Notes: generated by a model from the letters alone, not told the origin. Numbered from the stretch's first letter, positions 24,728 through 33,819 are shown. The stretch is DNA of 64,000 nt from Alicyclobacillus mali (GCF_017329565.1 NZ_JAFMTT010000011.1); one strand, 5' to 3'. Translations and numbers: made by a program.

Positions 24728-25924
24728 GTGAGCCAGGCCCAGGCGAAGAAGCCACATCTCTACGAGGTCGACCTGATGCGGGCCTGCATCATCCTAGGTG
24801 TCATCTGCGTACACGTCCTGTCGAGTTTCAACGTCCGCACGCCGGACGGGTCTTGGATGGATGTGTCCTCTGGCATTCTGATGATGACGTTCCACTTCAC
24901 GCGCGAAGCGTTCATGTTCATCACCGGCCTCGTTCTCTTTTACACCTATTACGATCGCCCATTTACAGCCACGTCCTTTTGGAAGAAGCGGTTTTTGCTT
25001 ATCGCCATTCCGTACATCGCGTGGACGGCCATTTACATTCTGTTTCAAGGGACGTTTCTCAAGGGATTCGAGTGGACCTGGCCGTATCTCGTCCACACCT
25101 TCCTCACGAGTCTGGCCACCGCGAATCAATATTTCCTGTATTTTCTTCTCGTGTCCATGCAGCTATACGTCGTATTTCCGCTCATGGTGCGTTGGCTCAA
25201 GCGCTCCGAGCGGCATCATCGGGCGATTGTAGTCGTTGCCTTTTTCCTTGAGATTGGCATTCTAATCTGGAATCAGGCTTCGCTGCAGTTCGTGAACGTG
25301 TATCAGCTGCCTGCCTGGCTGCGCATCCTCGTGCGATATCGGGATCGCGACATCTTCACATATGAGTTCTGGTTCATCGCGGGCGCATTGTTCGCCATTT
25401 ACTACCCGCGCCTCAAAAACTGGGCCATGGCCCATGCGCGCGCGCTGTTGTGGGCGTGGTGCGGCATGTGGTGCGTCCTCATTGGCATCTATTTTCTCAA
25501 CCGAGATGTGTTCCATCTCACAGGAGGACAGATTGTCGACACGCTGCAGCCTGTCATGGTGCCCTACAGCTTGGCCGTGGCGCTCTTGCTCTGGCGCATT
25601 GGACTGGGCTGGCAAGCGCGGCGTGCCAAGGGGCGCATGCCGCGCGCGAGTCGCGTCATCCGCTTCTTTGGCGGCGTGAGCTTCGGCATCTTTCTCATTC
25701 ATCCCATTGCACTTCGCTTCGTCGAACTGTTGGCAGACCAGATTCACACTTCGCTTGCCGTCCAGTACGCGATGCTGCCCATCTGGATTGCGTTGACGTA
25801 CATGTCCTCCGGCGTCGCCGCGTACTTCATTGGAAAGATTCGGTTCGTCGGATACATCGTCGGCGAAAAGGCGGGCCTGCCAAAGTCCCCGGCGCGCAAA
25901 GCTGCGTCCAGTGCGGCGGGATGA
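24728..25924 (+). CDS. Acyltransferase_3 family membrane protein
   Basis: 398-residue integral membrane acyltransferase, about ten hydrophobic segments, beginning with EVDLMRACIILGVICVHVL (the His of the family's catalytic region) and FTREAFMFITGLVLFY. No fused SGNH domain is present, in contrast to the gene at 19454; two separate extracellular SGNH proteins are encoded next door and could supply that function. The start is a GTG behind GAGGAGGGG (24713-24721). Such proteins bring acyl groups across the membrane for attachment to sugars or lipids; donor and acceptor are unknown. Confidence 0.85.
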   Translation: MSQAQAKKPHLYEVDLMRACIILGVICVHVLSSFNVRTPDGSWMDVSSGILMMTFHFTREAFMFITGLVLFYTYYDRPFTATSFWKKRFLLIAIPYIAWTAIYILFQGTFLKGFEWTWPYLVHTFLTSLATANQYFLYFLLVSMQLYVVFPLMVRWLKRSERHHRAIVVVAFFLEIGILIWNQASLQFVNVYQLPAWLRILVRYRDRDIFTYEFWFIAGALFAIYYPRLKNWAMAHARALLWAWCGMWCVLIGIYFLNRDVFHLTGGQIVDTLQPVMVPYSLAVALLLWRIGLGWQARRAKGRMPRASRVIRFFGGVSFGIFLIHPIALRFVELLADQIHTSLAVQYAMLPIWIALTYMSSGVAAYFIGKIRFVGYIVGEKAGLPKSPARKAASSAAG

Positions 25925-25976
25925 GATGGGCTCCCGTGGACACGCGAATTCCAATCTCGAAATCGAGGTGTTTCTC

Positions 25977-27506
25977 ATGTCCCGTCTGCAAATCGCGTTC
26001 GCGCGCGCGCTCGCTGACTCTGCGCGATCCGTCGTCTGGGACGGCCGCTGGTACACGTGCGGCGAGGTCCGCGCACACGTTCAGGAGCTTCGCGAACAGC
26101 TCTCCGCCGCTGGCGTGCGCCCGGGGCATCGCGTGATGGTGGCGCTGCCCAATTCGTACGCGTTTGTCGTCAGTTATCTCGCGTGCCTGGAACACGGTGC
26201 GGTTTGCGTGCCGGCCAACAGCGACATGCCGGCGGGCGAATTTGAGCGAGCCCTGGCGCGCTACCGGGCGGATCACGGTATCGTGGCGCCTTCGGCTGGT
26301 GAACGGTGGGGCGAGGTGCTTCGCGGGCACCTATTTCATTGCGGGCCGTCTGTCGAGATGGACGCCGAGCGAGGCCAGGTGGTTCAAATCTGGCAACGCT
26401 CCTCCGGATATGCACTCGAAGCGCGGCAAGGTACCTCTGAACAGCAGCCAGCCGTGCTCATGTTCACCTCCGGCACCACGGGTGAGCCCAAAGGCGTGCT
26501 CTTGACGCATGGACACCTGTGGGCTGCCGTGCAAAACGTCATTCAGAGCCATGCGCTGACGGCCGCGGATGTGGCCTACTGCATCCTGCCACTCTTCCAC
26601 ATCAATGGCCAGGTGATTGTCCTCCTGTCGACCATCGTGTCGGGCGGGCGGATCGTCATGCGCGACAAGTTCCATGCCTCCTTGTTCTGGGACGATATTC
26701 ACTGCCACGGTGTGACATGGGTCTCGTGCGTCCCGACGATTTTGTCCATTGTCGCCAAAAGGCAGGCGCCGAAAGAGGCGCTCGGAACGCTCCGCTTTCT
26801 GCGATCCGCCTCCGCGCCGCTCACACCGGCGGTAGCCGCGCGAATTGAAGCGGCGTTTGGGGTTCCGGTCATCGAGGCGTACGGCATGACGGAGGCGGCC
26901 GGGCAGATCTGCACCAACCCGCTGCCTCCGGGCACGCGCAAGCCGGGATCGGTCGGGAAGCCAGTGGGGATGTCGCTAGTCATCGTCGACGCGGAGCGCA
27001 AGCCGGTCGCGCCGTACGAGCTCGGTGAAATTGCCATCCGAGGGGACAACGTCATCCATCACTATGTGGGCATGGAGCCGGCGCCGGATTACGGCTATGG
27101 CCCGGGATGGATTTACACGGGCGATCTCGGCTATATGGATGAGGATGGGTACGTGTACATCACCGGGCGCGCGAAGGAGATGATCAATCGGGCGGGGGAG
27201 AAGATTTCCCCGCGGGAGATCGAGGACGTGCTGAACGCGCACGAGGCGGTGGCGAGATCGGCCGTGGTGGGACTTCCGGATCCGCTTTACGGGGAACGGG
27301 CCGTGGCGTGGGTGGTACCGGAGGAGCTAGACGGCGTCGATGCGGACGCGCTGCGCGCCGAGCTGGAGTCGTTCTGCGCGGCCCACCTCGCCAAGCCCAA
27401 ACGGCCGTCGCAGATTGTCATTGCGGGTTCCCTGCCGGTCAATGCCACGGGCAAGGTGCAGAAGCACGTGTTGCGCAACCTGGAGCCGCGTGATAGGCTT
27501 GCTTGA
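25977..27506 (+). CDS. acyl-CoA synthetase (AMP-forming), class I adenylate-forming enzyme
   Basis: 509 residues. ATP-binding motif MFTSGTTGEPKGVLLTHG near 160, YGMTEAAGQ near 300, YTGDLGYMDEDGYVYITGR near 380 and the C-terminal catalytic Lys region NATGKVQKH near 490 give a complete acyl-adenylating enzyme. It activates a carboxylic acid to its CoA thioester in the cytosol; similarity is general across medium/long-chain and aryl ligases. The ATG at 25977 follows GAGGTG (25965-25970); the frame is open upstream inside the acyltransferase gene. Being only 52 bases behind the acyltransferase, it may supply an acyl donor to it, which is inference. Confidence 0.87.
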   Translation: MSRLQIAFARALADSARSVVWDGRWYTCGEVRAHVQELREQLSAAGVRPGHRVMVALPNSYAFVVSYLACLEHGAVCVPANSDMPAGEFERALARYRADHGIVAPSAGERWGEVLRGHLFHCGPSVEMDAERGQVVQIWQRSSGYALEARQGTSEQQPAVLMFTSGTTGEPKGVLLTHGHLWAAVQNVIQSHALTAADVAYCILPLFHINGQVIVLLSTIVSGGRIVMRDKFHASLFWDDIHCHGVTWVSCVPTILSIVAKRQAPKEALGTLRFLRSASAPLTPAVAARIEAAFGVPVIEAYGMTEAAGQICTNPLPPGTRKPGSVGKPVGMSLVIVDAERKPVAPYELGEIAIRGDNVIHHYVGMEPAPDYGYGPGWIYTGDLGYMDEDGYVYITGRAKEMINRAGEKISPREIEDVLNAHEAVARSAVVGLPDPLYGERAVAWVVPEELDGVDADALRAELESFCAAHLAKPKRPSQIVIAGSLPVNATGKVQKHVLRNLEPRDRLA

Positions 27507-27553
27507 ACTGGGATGTGCAGCCCAGGGTGCGGAAAGACTGAAGGAGGATGGAA

Positions 27554-28498
27554 TTGAAGAAGGAACGGTGGATTTCCGGAATCGTCGGCGCAGCCGCGGG
27601 CGCGCTGATCGTGGGCGGCGTCTGGTTTGGCACGTATGCGGCGCATGGGGGCGGCTCGGTGGTGGCGATGGTGGGCAAGACCGCCATCACGAGGCAGGAG
27701 CTCGCGCAGCAATCGGAGGCTTACGCCGGATCGGCGATGCTGGAGGAGCTCATCGCCAATGCCCTCATTGAGCAGACCGCGGCCAAACAGCACATCACGG
27801 CGACGAATGCGGAGATCAATCAGCAACTGACGGCCATCGAGATGCAGAACGGCATCACGTCCGACGCGCAGTTGAATTCGCTCCTGGCGCAGAACCACAT
27901 GACCAAGGCGCAGTTTCTGAGCCAAATTCGCGACAACATTCTCGCGACCAAGCTCGCCGAGGCGCAGGTTCAGGTGACGGACAAGCAGATTGCGTCGTAC
28001 TACAAGCAGAACCAGTCGATGTTCACAGTACCGGAAACGCGCAAGATCGCCGTCATCGAGGTGAAGACGCAGGCGGATGCGGAGAAGGCCCTTGCGGCAG
28101 TCCAGTCCGGGACCCCATTTGCGTCTGTGGCGAAATCCATGTCGACCGACGCGGCCACTCGCGCGAAGGGCGGTCTGCTCGGCACGTTCAGCCTGGATGA
28201 GCTGAAGGCCGATCAGCCTTCCATCGCGTCCACGGCGTTCGCGCTCAAGGCCGGCGCGGTGAGCGGGCCGGTCAAGGTGCAGGGCGGATACGAAATCGTG
28301 CAGTGCCAGGCCATCACGCCGCAGCACGTGGAGCCGCTGTCGGCCGTTCGGTCGCAGATCATCCAGGCCATCAAGCAGCAGAATGCCGAGAGCGAGACGA
28401 AACTCGTGGCACAGCTCGCGAAGTCGGCGGACATTCGAATTCTCGATCCGTCTTATGAAGCGGTGCTCACGGCTATCAAGAATCCGACATCGACCTGA
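27554..28498 (+). CDS. PrsA-like parvulin peptidyl-prolyl isomerase
   Basis: 314 residues with one N-terminal membrane anchor (about 8-28) and no lipobox Cys, unlike B. subtilis PrsA lipoprotein. A SurA/PrsA N-terminal chaperone part (QELAQQSEAYAGSAMLEELI) is followed by a parvulin rotamase domain (about 155-255) with GTPFASVAKSMSTD and GGLLGTFSLDEL. It should assist folding of exported proteins outside the membrane. The TTG at 27554 is chosen since AAGGAGG (27541-27547) is ideally spaced from it, while the ATG at 27548 abuts the site. Candidate clients are the secreted enzymes encoded just upstream. Confidence 0.83.
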   Translation: MKKERWISGIVGAAAGALIVGGVWFGTYAAHGGGSVVAMVGKTAITRQELAQQSEAYAGSAMLEELIANALIEQTAAKQHITATNAEINQQLTAIEMQNGITSDAQLNSLLAQNHMTKAQFLSQIRDNILATKLAEAQVQVTDKQIASYYKQNQSMFTVPETRKIAVIEVKTQADAEKALAAVQSGTPFASVAKSMSTDAATRAKGGLLGTFSLDELKADQPSIASTAFALKAGAVSGPVKVQGGYEIVQCQAITPQHVEPLSAVRSQIIQAIKQQNAESETKLVAQLAKSADIRILDPSYEAVLTAIKNPTST

Positions 28499-28567
28499 CG
28501 CATGGCGCCGCGCTGGGTGGCCTCGCGACGGCCGCCCGCGGCGGGTGTCCAAAGATTGACTTTCATC

Positions 28568-28596
28568 TTGCGTTCACCTCAAGTTTCGTGTATCGT
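28568..28596 (+). promoter_or_regulatory. promoter ahead of the c-di-AMP riboswitch
   Basis: TTGCGT (28568-28573), 17 bases, TATCGT (28591-28596); transcription would begin near 28603, about 30 bases before the riboswitch. The preceding 70 bases after prsA hold only a GC-rich inverted repeat without a T-run. Confidence 0.4.
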
Positions 28597-28629
28597 AACA
28601 TGTACATCAGGTTTCGCATTGCGATACAA

Positions 28630-28755
28630 GCGGCAGCGCTGAATTCCTCCTGCGGAGGAAACGGGGGACCCAACTCTCGGGGTGAAACGACTTTGGTCGT
28701 GGGGCGCCTTTCCGCCCTAACCCGTCAGCTAACCTCGTAAGCGCACGGAAAGGGG
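28630..28755 (+). promoter_or_regulatory. ydaO/yuaA-type cyclic di-AMP riboswitch
   Basis: The leader contains the invariant blocks of the ydaO class in order: GCGCTGAATTCC, GGAGGAAACGGGGGACC, TCGGGGTGAAACG, CCCTAACCCGTCAGCTAACC and TCGTAAGCGC followed by GGAAAGG. Outer stem P1 is GCGCT (28636-28640) with AGCGC (28740-28744). Riboswitches of this class bind c-di-AMP and usually turn genes off at high ligand. Bases 28756-28914 up to the MFS start contain no clear terminator, so the output mechanism is not visible. No other gene was found in this 416-base interval. Confidence 0.92.
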
Positions 28756-28914
28756 ACGATGCCATGTATCGCCGCTTTCTTCGCCTCGCTTTTCCCACCG
28801 GTGAGCCTCGTTGGTGTACCTCATCTGCGGATCCCCCTCGTGCGATATCGCGACTTCGTGTGTGTTATTACGCAGGCGCGCAGTCGAGATCGCCATACCT
28901 TGAGGGGGGAAACC

Positions 28915-30309
28915 ATGGAACTGCAAGCGACAAGGCCGGCCAATCCGGTCGAAGACGCGAAGTGGAGTCCTTTTCACCTGAAGCTCACCATCTATTCGTC
29001 TGGTGGGCCGTTTCTCGACGGGTACATTCTGAGCATTGTCGCCGTGGCGCTCACGCAGTTGACGCCTGAATTGCACCTCGACGCCATGTGGAGCGGCCTG
29101 ATTGGGGCATCGGCACTCATTGGCATTTTCATCGGCGGACTGCTTGGGTACGTGACGGATCGATTTGGGCGCCAGCTCATGTACACCATTGATTTCGTGC
29201 TGCTCATCGTGGCCTCGATTTTGCAGTTCTTTGTACACAGCGCCTGGGAACTCTTCGCCTTGCGCGTCGTGCTCGGCATCGCGGTCGGCGCGGATTATCC
29301 CATCGCAACGTCGCTTTTGACCGAGTTCGCGCCGCGCAAACACCGGGGCATGATGCTCGGCGTGACGGTCATCGCGTGGTACGTGGGTGCCACGGTCGCA
29401 TATCTGGTGGGACAGTGGCTTCTGCCCATTGGGCCGGACGCGTGGCGGTACATGTTGGCGTCGAGCGCGGTGCCTGGCGTGGTGCTCGTGATTTTGCGGC
29501 TCGGCACGCCCGAGTCTCCGCGTTGGCTTCTGCAGCAGGGCCGGGCGCGCGAGGCGCTGAAGGTGCTTCGCGACATCTATGGGCCGGGTGCGAGCCTGAA
29601 GCACATCGCGGTGCCGGACGAGAAGCGCACGCGCACCAGTTACCTGACACTGTTCAATCGCACGTACTGGAAGCGCACGCTGTACGTCGGCGGCTTCTTC
29701 ACGGCCGCGGTCGCGCCGCTCTTCGCGATGTTGACGTTTGGCCCGACGCTGCTTGACGACTACCACGTGCTCAGCGGATCGTCCGGGTACGGTTCGGCGG
29801 TCATCAGCGTGCTGTTCATCGTGGGCTGCGTACCCGCGCTCTGGCTTCTGAATCGCCTCGGGCGCAGGGCGACGATGATTGGCTCGTTCGCTGTCATGAC
29901 CATCGGCATGTTGCTCCTCGGGCTGTTCCCGAAAGGGCCGCTCTGGGTCATAGGTCTCGGCTTTTTGCTGTACGCGCTGTTTTCCGGCGGGCCGAACATT
30001 ATGGAATGGCTCGCCCCGAACGAGTTGTTTCCCACCGAGGTGCGCGGCACGGCGGTTGGTGTGACGACCTGCATCAGCCGGTTGGGAGCCGTGGCAGGCA
30101 CGTACCTCTTGCCGTGGGCCTTGGCCCGGTACGGCGTGGGCCCGACCATGTTGGTGGGGGCGCTCGTGACCTTCGGCGGATTCTTGATCTGCCTCTTCTT
30201 GGCGCCCGAGACGCGCGGTCTCACGCTGAACGCGGCGAGCGTCGGAGAGGACGCCGAAATAGAAAGTGCATCTCCCTTGTCCGAACGTCGCCTGCGCGTC
30301 GGACGCTGA
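28915..30309 (+). CDS. MFS transporter under a c-di-AMP riboswitch
   Basis: 464-residue major facilitator with twelve predicted membrane segments, of the metabolite:H+ symporter / sugar-porter-like group (DGYILSIVAVAL, GYVTDRFGRQLMY in the first conserved loop, ESPRWLLQQGRAREAL after segment six, NELFPTEVRGTAVG late). The ATG at 28915 follows GAGGGGGGA (28902-28910); the frame is open upstream into the riboswitch region, but that extension is non-hydrophobic and lacks a site. Substrate is unknown. c-di-AMP control implies a link to osmotic, K+ or envelope homeostasis, so an osmolyte or ion-coupled substrate is plausible (inference). Confidence 0.85.
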   Translation: MELQATRPANPVEDAKWSPFHLKLTIYSSGGPFLDGYILSIVAVALTQLTPELHLDAMWSGLIGASALIGIFIGGLLGYVTDRFGRQLMYTIDFVLLIVASILQFFVHSAWELFALRVVLGIAVGADYPIATSLLTEFAPRKHRGMMLGVTVIAWYVGATVAYLVGQWLLPIGPDAWRYMLASSAVPGVVLVILRLGTPESPRWLLQQGRAREALKVLRDIYGPGASLKHIAVPDEKRTRTSYLTLFNRTYWKRTLYVGGFFTAAVAPLFAMLTFGPTLLDDYHVLSGSSGYGSAVISVLFIVGCVPALWLLNRLGRRATMIGSFAVMTIGMLLLGLFPKGPLWVIGLGFLLYALFSGGPNIMEWLAPNELFPTEVRGTAVGVTTCISRLGAVAGTYLLPWALARYGVGPTMLVGALVTFGGFLICLFLAPETRGLTLNAASVGEDAEIESASPLSERRLRVGR

Positions 30310-30339
30310 GCTCACGGAAGTCCCTTGGTGATAACTGGA

Positions 30340-30378
30340 GAAGCCCTGGTTCCTCGTCGGGTTCCAGGGCTTCTTCTC
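30340..30378 (+). terminator. terminator after the MFS gene
   Basis: GAAGCCCTGG (30340-30349) and CCAGGGCTTC (30364-30373) give a perfect 10-bp stem with a 14-base loop, followed by TTCTC. It separates the MFS gene from the convergent DUF378 gene. Confidence 0.75.
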
Positions 30379-30394
30379 ATTTCGCGGCACACCT

Positions 30395-30604
30395 TCAAGT
30401 TCTCACAGCCTGACTCTTCACCAGGACGGCCACCAGTTGCCATAGGGCGCCGAGTCCGACGAGGGCGTACACGAACTGCGAGAGCCAGGTTGCGCCGAAG
30501 ATGGCGCCCACGAGGTTGTAGTTGGCAAATCCAATCAGGCCCCAGTTGATGCCGCCAATGACGACGAGCGCCCAGGCTATCCAGTCCACAGGATTCCAGC
30601 GCAC
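30395..30604 (-). CDS. DUF378 family small membrane protein
   Basis: 69 residues with two transmembrane segments and the family signature ALVVIGGINWGLIGFANYN. DUF378 proteins are widespread in Firmicutes and have no known function. The start is the GTG at 30604, behind GGAGGTGAG. It is a single gene, convergent with the MFS gene and divergent from lysA. Confidence 0.85.
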   Translation of the reverse strand: MRWNPVDWIAWALVVIGGINWGLIGFANYNLVGAIFGATWLSQFVYALVGLGALWQLVAVLVKSQAVRT

Positions 30605-30686
30605 GGTCTCACCTCCAAACTGAATCTGCGGCTAGCATGTTCTGACCTGCAGCGCGCTATGCGCGCCGTCTCGCCGCAATTTGCCG

Positions 30687-30716
30687 TTGCCCACCTCGCT
30701 GGCGCACGTATATACT
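30687..30716 (+). promoter_or_regulatory. lysA promoter
   Basis: TTGCCC (30687-30692), 18 bases, TATACT (30711-30716). A small hairpin CTGAAT-CTTT-ATTCAG follows in the leader. The leader is too short for a lysine riboswitch. Confidence 0.5.
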
Positions 30717-30798
30717 TGTGTCTGAATCTTTATTCAGGTCCTGTACACAGTTCGGGTCGCCACACGTCGTGAAGAGAGAGACGATAGGAGTGGACAGA

Positions 30799-32130
30799 GT
30801 GAAATCAGAGCACCTGTTGGACGTGAGGCCGAGGGTGGACGCCCCTTTTCCGCGAGACGAAGCGGGTCATCTTCTCATTGGCGGGGTGAGCGCCGTCGAT
30901 CTCGTGGCACAGTTCGGCACGCCGCTCATCGCTTATGACGAGGGGCTGATTCGCGATACCATCCGCGCGTTTCATCGCGTCTTCCAAGAGGAAGGCGTGC
31001 CCTATCAGATTTCATACGCCAGCAAGGCCTTCTGCACCGTGGCCATGTGCCAACTCGCGCACGAGGAGGATCTGGGCATCGACGTGGTGTCCGGCGGCGA
31101 GTTGTACACCGCGCTCGCGGCGGGCGTGCCGGCGAGCAAGCTCCACATGCATGGCAACAACAAGACCCCGGAGGAACTCCAGTACGCGGTGGCGAGCGGC
31201 ATCGGGGCCGTGATCGTGGACAACTTCGACGAGATCGACCTCCTGGCCGACATCCTTCAAGAGGCCGGGCGCACGGTGGATGTCCTGGTGCGGGTGGCGC
31301 CAGGAGTCGAAGCGCATACGCACGACTACATCTCCACAGGGCAGCAGGACTCCAAGTTCGGCTTCGATCTCGCCAGCCACCAGGTGGCGGAGGCGTTTTC
31401 GCGGCTCAAAGAGGTGGAACGCGCACGGGTCATTGGCGTCCATGCGCACATCGGATCCCAGATCTTCGATGTGGAGGGATTTCGCCTGCTCGCGCACCGG
31501 ATGGCGAGCGTGTACGAAGACGGCCTGCGCAGGTTCGGCCTGCCCTTTTCCGTGCTCAACCTGGGGGGCGGATTTGGCATCCCGTACACCGATGAGGACG
31601 CCCCGCCGGTGGCCGATCTCGTCCGCGGCGTGATCCGCGCCGCGAAGGCGGCCTTTGCCGATCGCGGCATGGACGTGCCCGTCTTGTGGATTGAGCCAGG
31701 TCGGAGTATCGTCGGGCCCGCGGGCGTGACGCTGTATCGCGTGGGCAGCCGAAAGGTCATCCCAGGTGTGCGGAATTACGTCGCCATCGACGGGGGGATG
31801 ACGGATAACCCGCGCTTGGCGCTCTATGGTGCGAAGTACCACGCGTGTTACGCGAATCGCGCGGCGGATCGGCCGGATCGCCCGTGGTCGGTGGCGGGGA
31901 AGTGCTGCGAGAGTGGCGACATGCTCATCTGGGATCTCCCGCTGCCGGACCCGGAGCCGGGAGACATCCTCGCCGTCCTTGCCACAGGCGCATACACGTA
32001 TGCGATGGCGAGCCACTACAATCGCATTCCCAAGCCCGCTGTGGTGTTTTGCCGGGATGGCGAGGCGCGCCTCGTGGCACGGCGAGAGACGTGGGCGGAC
32101 GTGGCGCGGCTCGATGTGCCGCTTCGATGA
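30799..32130 (+). CDS. lysA: diaminopimelate decarboxylase
   Basis: 443-residue PLP enzyme converting meso-diaminopimelate to L-lysine in the cytosol, also drawing on the peptidoglycan precursor pool. Alanine-racemase-like barrel with the PLP lysine in SYASKAFCTVAM near 73, GIDVVSGGELYTALAAGV, the glycine loop LGGGFGIPY near 255, then the C-terminal domain with the partner-subunit Cys of GKCCESGDM near 370. The GTG at 30799 is eight bases after GATAGGAG; GTG at 30790 is the alternative. Transcribed alone, with its own terminator. Confidence 0.95.
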   Translation: MKSEHLLDVRPRVDAPFPRDEAGHLLIGGVSAVDLVAQFGTPLIAYDEGLIRDTIRAFHRVFQEEGVPYQISYASKAFCTVAMCQLAHEEDLGIDVVSGGELYTALAAGVPASKLHMHGNNKTPEELQYAVASGIGAVIVDNFDEIDLLADILQEAGRTVDVLVRVAPGVEAHTHDYISTGQQDSKFGFDLASHQVAEAFSRLKEVERARVIGVHAHIGSQIFDVEGFRLLAHRMASVYEDGLRRFGLPFSVLNLGGGFGIPYTDEDAPPVADLVRGVIRAAKAAFADRGMDVPVLWIEPGRSIVGPAGVTLYRVGSRKVIPGVRNYVAIDGGMTDNPRLALYGAKYHACYANRAADRPDRPWSVAGKCCESGDMLIWDLPLPDPEPGDILAVLATGAYTYAMASHYNRIPKPAVVFCRDGEARLVARRETWADVARLDVPLR

Positions 32131-32155
32131 GGGGCCTGGATGGAGGCCCCTTTTT
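32131..32155 (+). terminator. terminator after lysA
   Basis: GGGGCCT (32131-32137) pairs with AGGCCCC (32144-32150), followed by TTTTT, directly after the lysA stop. Confidence 0.85.
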
Positions 32156-32206
32156 CGTGGGCGTGCGGCTGTGACGGTCTGCGATTCCGGCTTCTTGGGC
32201 GGCAAG

Positions 32207-32215
32207 TGATATACT
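32207..32215 (+). promoter_or_regulatory. extended -10 promoter of fumA
   Basis: TGATATACT is an extended -10 (TG, one base, TATACT), about 45 bases before the fumarase start. No good -35 is present, which an extended -10 can tolerate. Confidence 0.45.
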
Positions 32216-32259
32216 GAAAGAGAGCCACCAGGCACGTGCTGTGAAAGGGGTAGTGGCAA

Positions 32260-33786
32260 GTGGCGACGAAAGCGTTTGACAGTCTACTGGAACTCATCAC
32301 GGAGACTTCCACGAATTTGCCGCCCGACGTGCGACGGGCCATCAAGCGCGCGCAGCTTCAGGAGGAGTTGGGCAGCCGCGCATCCATCGCCCTGAACACC
32401 ATCGTCGACAACATCGTCTCCGCAGAGGAGGACGTGCAGCCCATCTGCCAGGACACGGGCATGCCGACCTTCATCGTCCATTGCCCGGTCGGTTTCAACC
32501 AAATCGAGTTCGAGAAAGAGATTCGGAAGGCCGTGGCGGAAGCGACACGCCTCGGCAAGTTGCGGCCGAACTCGGTCGATCCGCTGACCGGCAAGAACAC
32601 CGGCGACAATCTCGGCGAGGGCACGCCCATCGTGCATTTCCATCAGTGGGAGAAAGACGAGGTCGAGGTGAAACTGATTCTCAAGGGCGGGGGCTGCGAG
32701 AACAAGAACATCCAGTACGCGCTCCCCACCGAGCTTCCCGGCCTCGGCCGTGCGGGGCGCGATCTCGACGGCGTCCGCAAGTGCATCCTGCACGCGGTTT
32801 ACCAGGCTCAGGGGCAGGGCTGCAGTGCGGGGTTCATCGGCGTTTGCATCGGCGGCGACCGGACGAGCGGCTACGAGGCGGCGAAGGAGCAGTTGTTCCG
32901 GCCGCTGGACGATGTCAATCCGAATCCGCAGCTCGCAGAACTTGAGCAGTACATCATGGAGAAGGCGAATCAGCTCGACATCGGCACCATGGGATTCGGT
33001 GGTCGGGTGACGCTGCTCGGATGCAAGATTGGCGTGCGCAATCGGATTCCCGCGAGCTTCTTTGTGTCCGTGGCCTATAACTGCTGGGCGTTCCGGCGCC
33101 TCGGCGTCGTTCTGGATCCGGCGACGGGCGAAATCCAGCGCTGGCTGTACAAGGACGGCGAGGGCCAGCTCGAGCGCCCGCAACAGGCTTTTTCGACAGA
33201 CAACGCGATTGTCCTCCAGGCGCCCATCAGTGAGGAACAGATTCGCAAGCTGAAGGTGGGCGACGTGGTGCTCATTCGGGGCGAGATCCACACGGGCCGC
33301 GACGAGCTCCACAAGTATCTCATGCATCACGACTCGCCGGTGGATCTCCGCGGCGGTATCCTGTATCACTGTGGTCCGGTCATGCTCAAGGACGAGAACG
33401 GCGAATGGCACGTGAAGGCCGCGGGTCCGACCACGAGTTCGCGCGAGGAGCCTTACCAGGCCGACATCATCGAGAAGTTCGGGATACGCGCCGTGATGGG
33501 CAAAGGAGGTATGGGCGAGAAGACGTTGCAGGGCCTCAAGAAGTCAGGCGCCGTGTACCTGAATGCCATCGGCGGCGCGGCACAGTTCTACGCACGCTGC
33601 GTGACGAAGGTGAAAGGCGTGGACTTCATCGAGCAGTTCGGTATCCCTGAGGCCATGTGGCATCTCGAGGTGGACAACTTCCCGGCCATCGTTACGATGG
33701 ATGCCCATGGAAACAGCCTGCACAAGGAAGTCGCCGAGGAGTCCATGGTCAAGCTTGAGGACCTCAAGGATCCCGTGTTCGTGTAA
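32260..33786 (+). CDS. fumA: fumarate hydratase, class I (iron-sulphur)
   Basis: 508-residue oxygen-sensitive class I fumarase interconverting fumarate and L-malate in the TCA cycle. The N-terminal catalytic domain (about 1-280) carries cluster cysteines in PICQDTGMPTF near 66, GVCIGGDRTSGYEAA near 200 and the LGCKIGVRNR region near 255. The C-terminal domain (about 310-500) has GRDELHKYLMHHDSP, GPTTSSREEPYQ and MGKGGMGEKTLQGL. Both domains are in one chain, as in E. coli FumA, not split as in archaea. GTG start behind AAGGGG. Single gene. Most Bacillus species use class II fumC instead. Confidence 0.94.
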   Translation: MATKAFDSLLELITETSTNLPPDVRRAIKRAQLQEELGSRASIALNTIVDNIVSAEEDVQPICQDTGMPTFIVHCPVGFNQIEFEKEIRKAVAEATRLGKLRPNSVDPLTGKNTGDNLGEGTPIVHFHQWEKDEVEVKLILKGGGCENKNIQYALPTELPGLGRAGRDLDGVRKCILHAVYQAQGQGCSAGFIGVCIGGDRTSGYEAAKEQLFRPLDDVNPNPQLAELEQYIMEKANQLDIGTMGFGGRVTLLGCKIGVRNRIPASFFVSVAYNCWAFRRLGVVLDPATGEIQRWLYKDGEGQLERPQQAFSTDNAIVLQAPISEEQIRKLKVGDVVLIRGEIHTGRDELHKYLMHHDSPVDLRGGILYHCGPVMLKDENGEWHVKAAGPTTSSREEPYQADIIEKFGIRAVMGKGGMGEKTLQGLKKSGAVYLNAIGGAAQFYARCVTKVKGVDFIEQFGIPEAMWHLEVDNFPAIVTMDAHGNSLHKEVAEESMVKLEDLKDPVFV

Positions 33787-33819
33787 CGAGGTGAAACTTA
33801 CGTCTTTCGGTCTTTGGAG

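Noticed and set aside
28759..28914. N-terminal extension of the MFS protein from 28759
   Set aside because: It would begin at the riboswitch end and add a polar segment unlike MFS N-termini. The ATG at 28915 has a strong GAGGGGGGA site.
30717..30798. Lysine riboswitch ahead of lysA
   Set aside because: The leader is about 80 bases, far too short for the L-box, and shows only one 6-bp hairpin.
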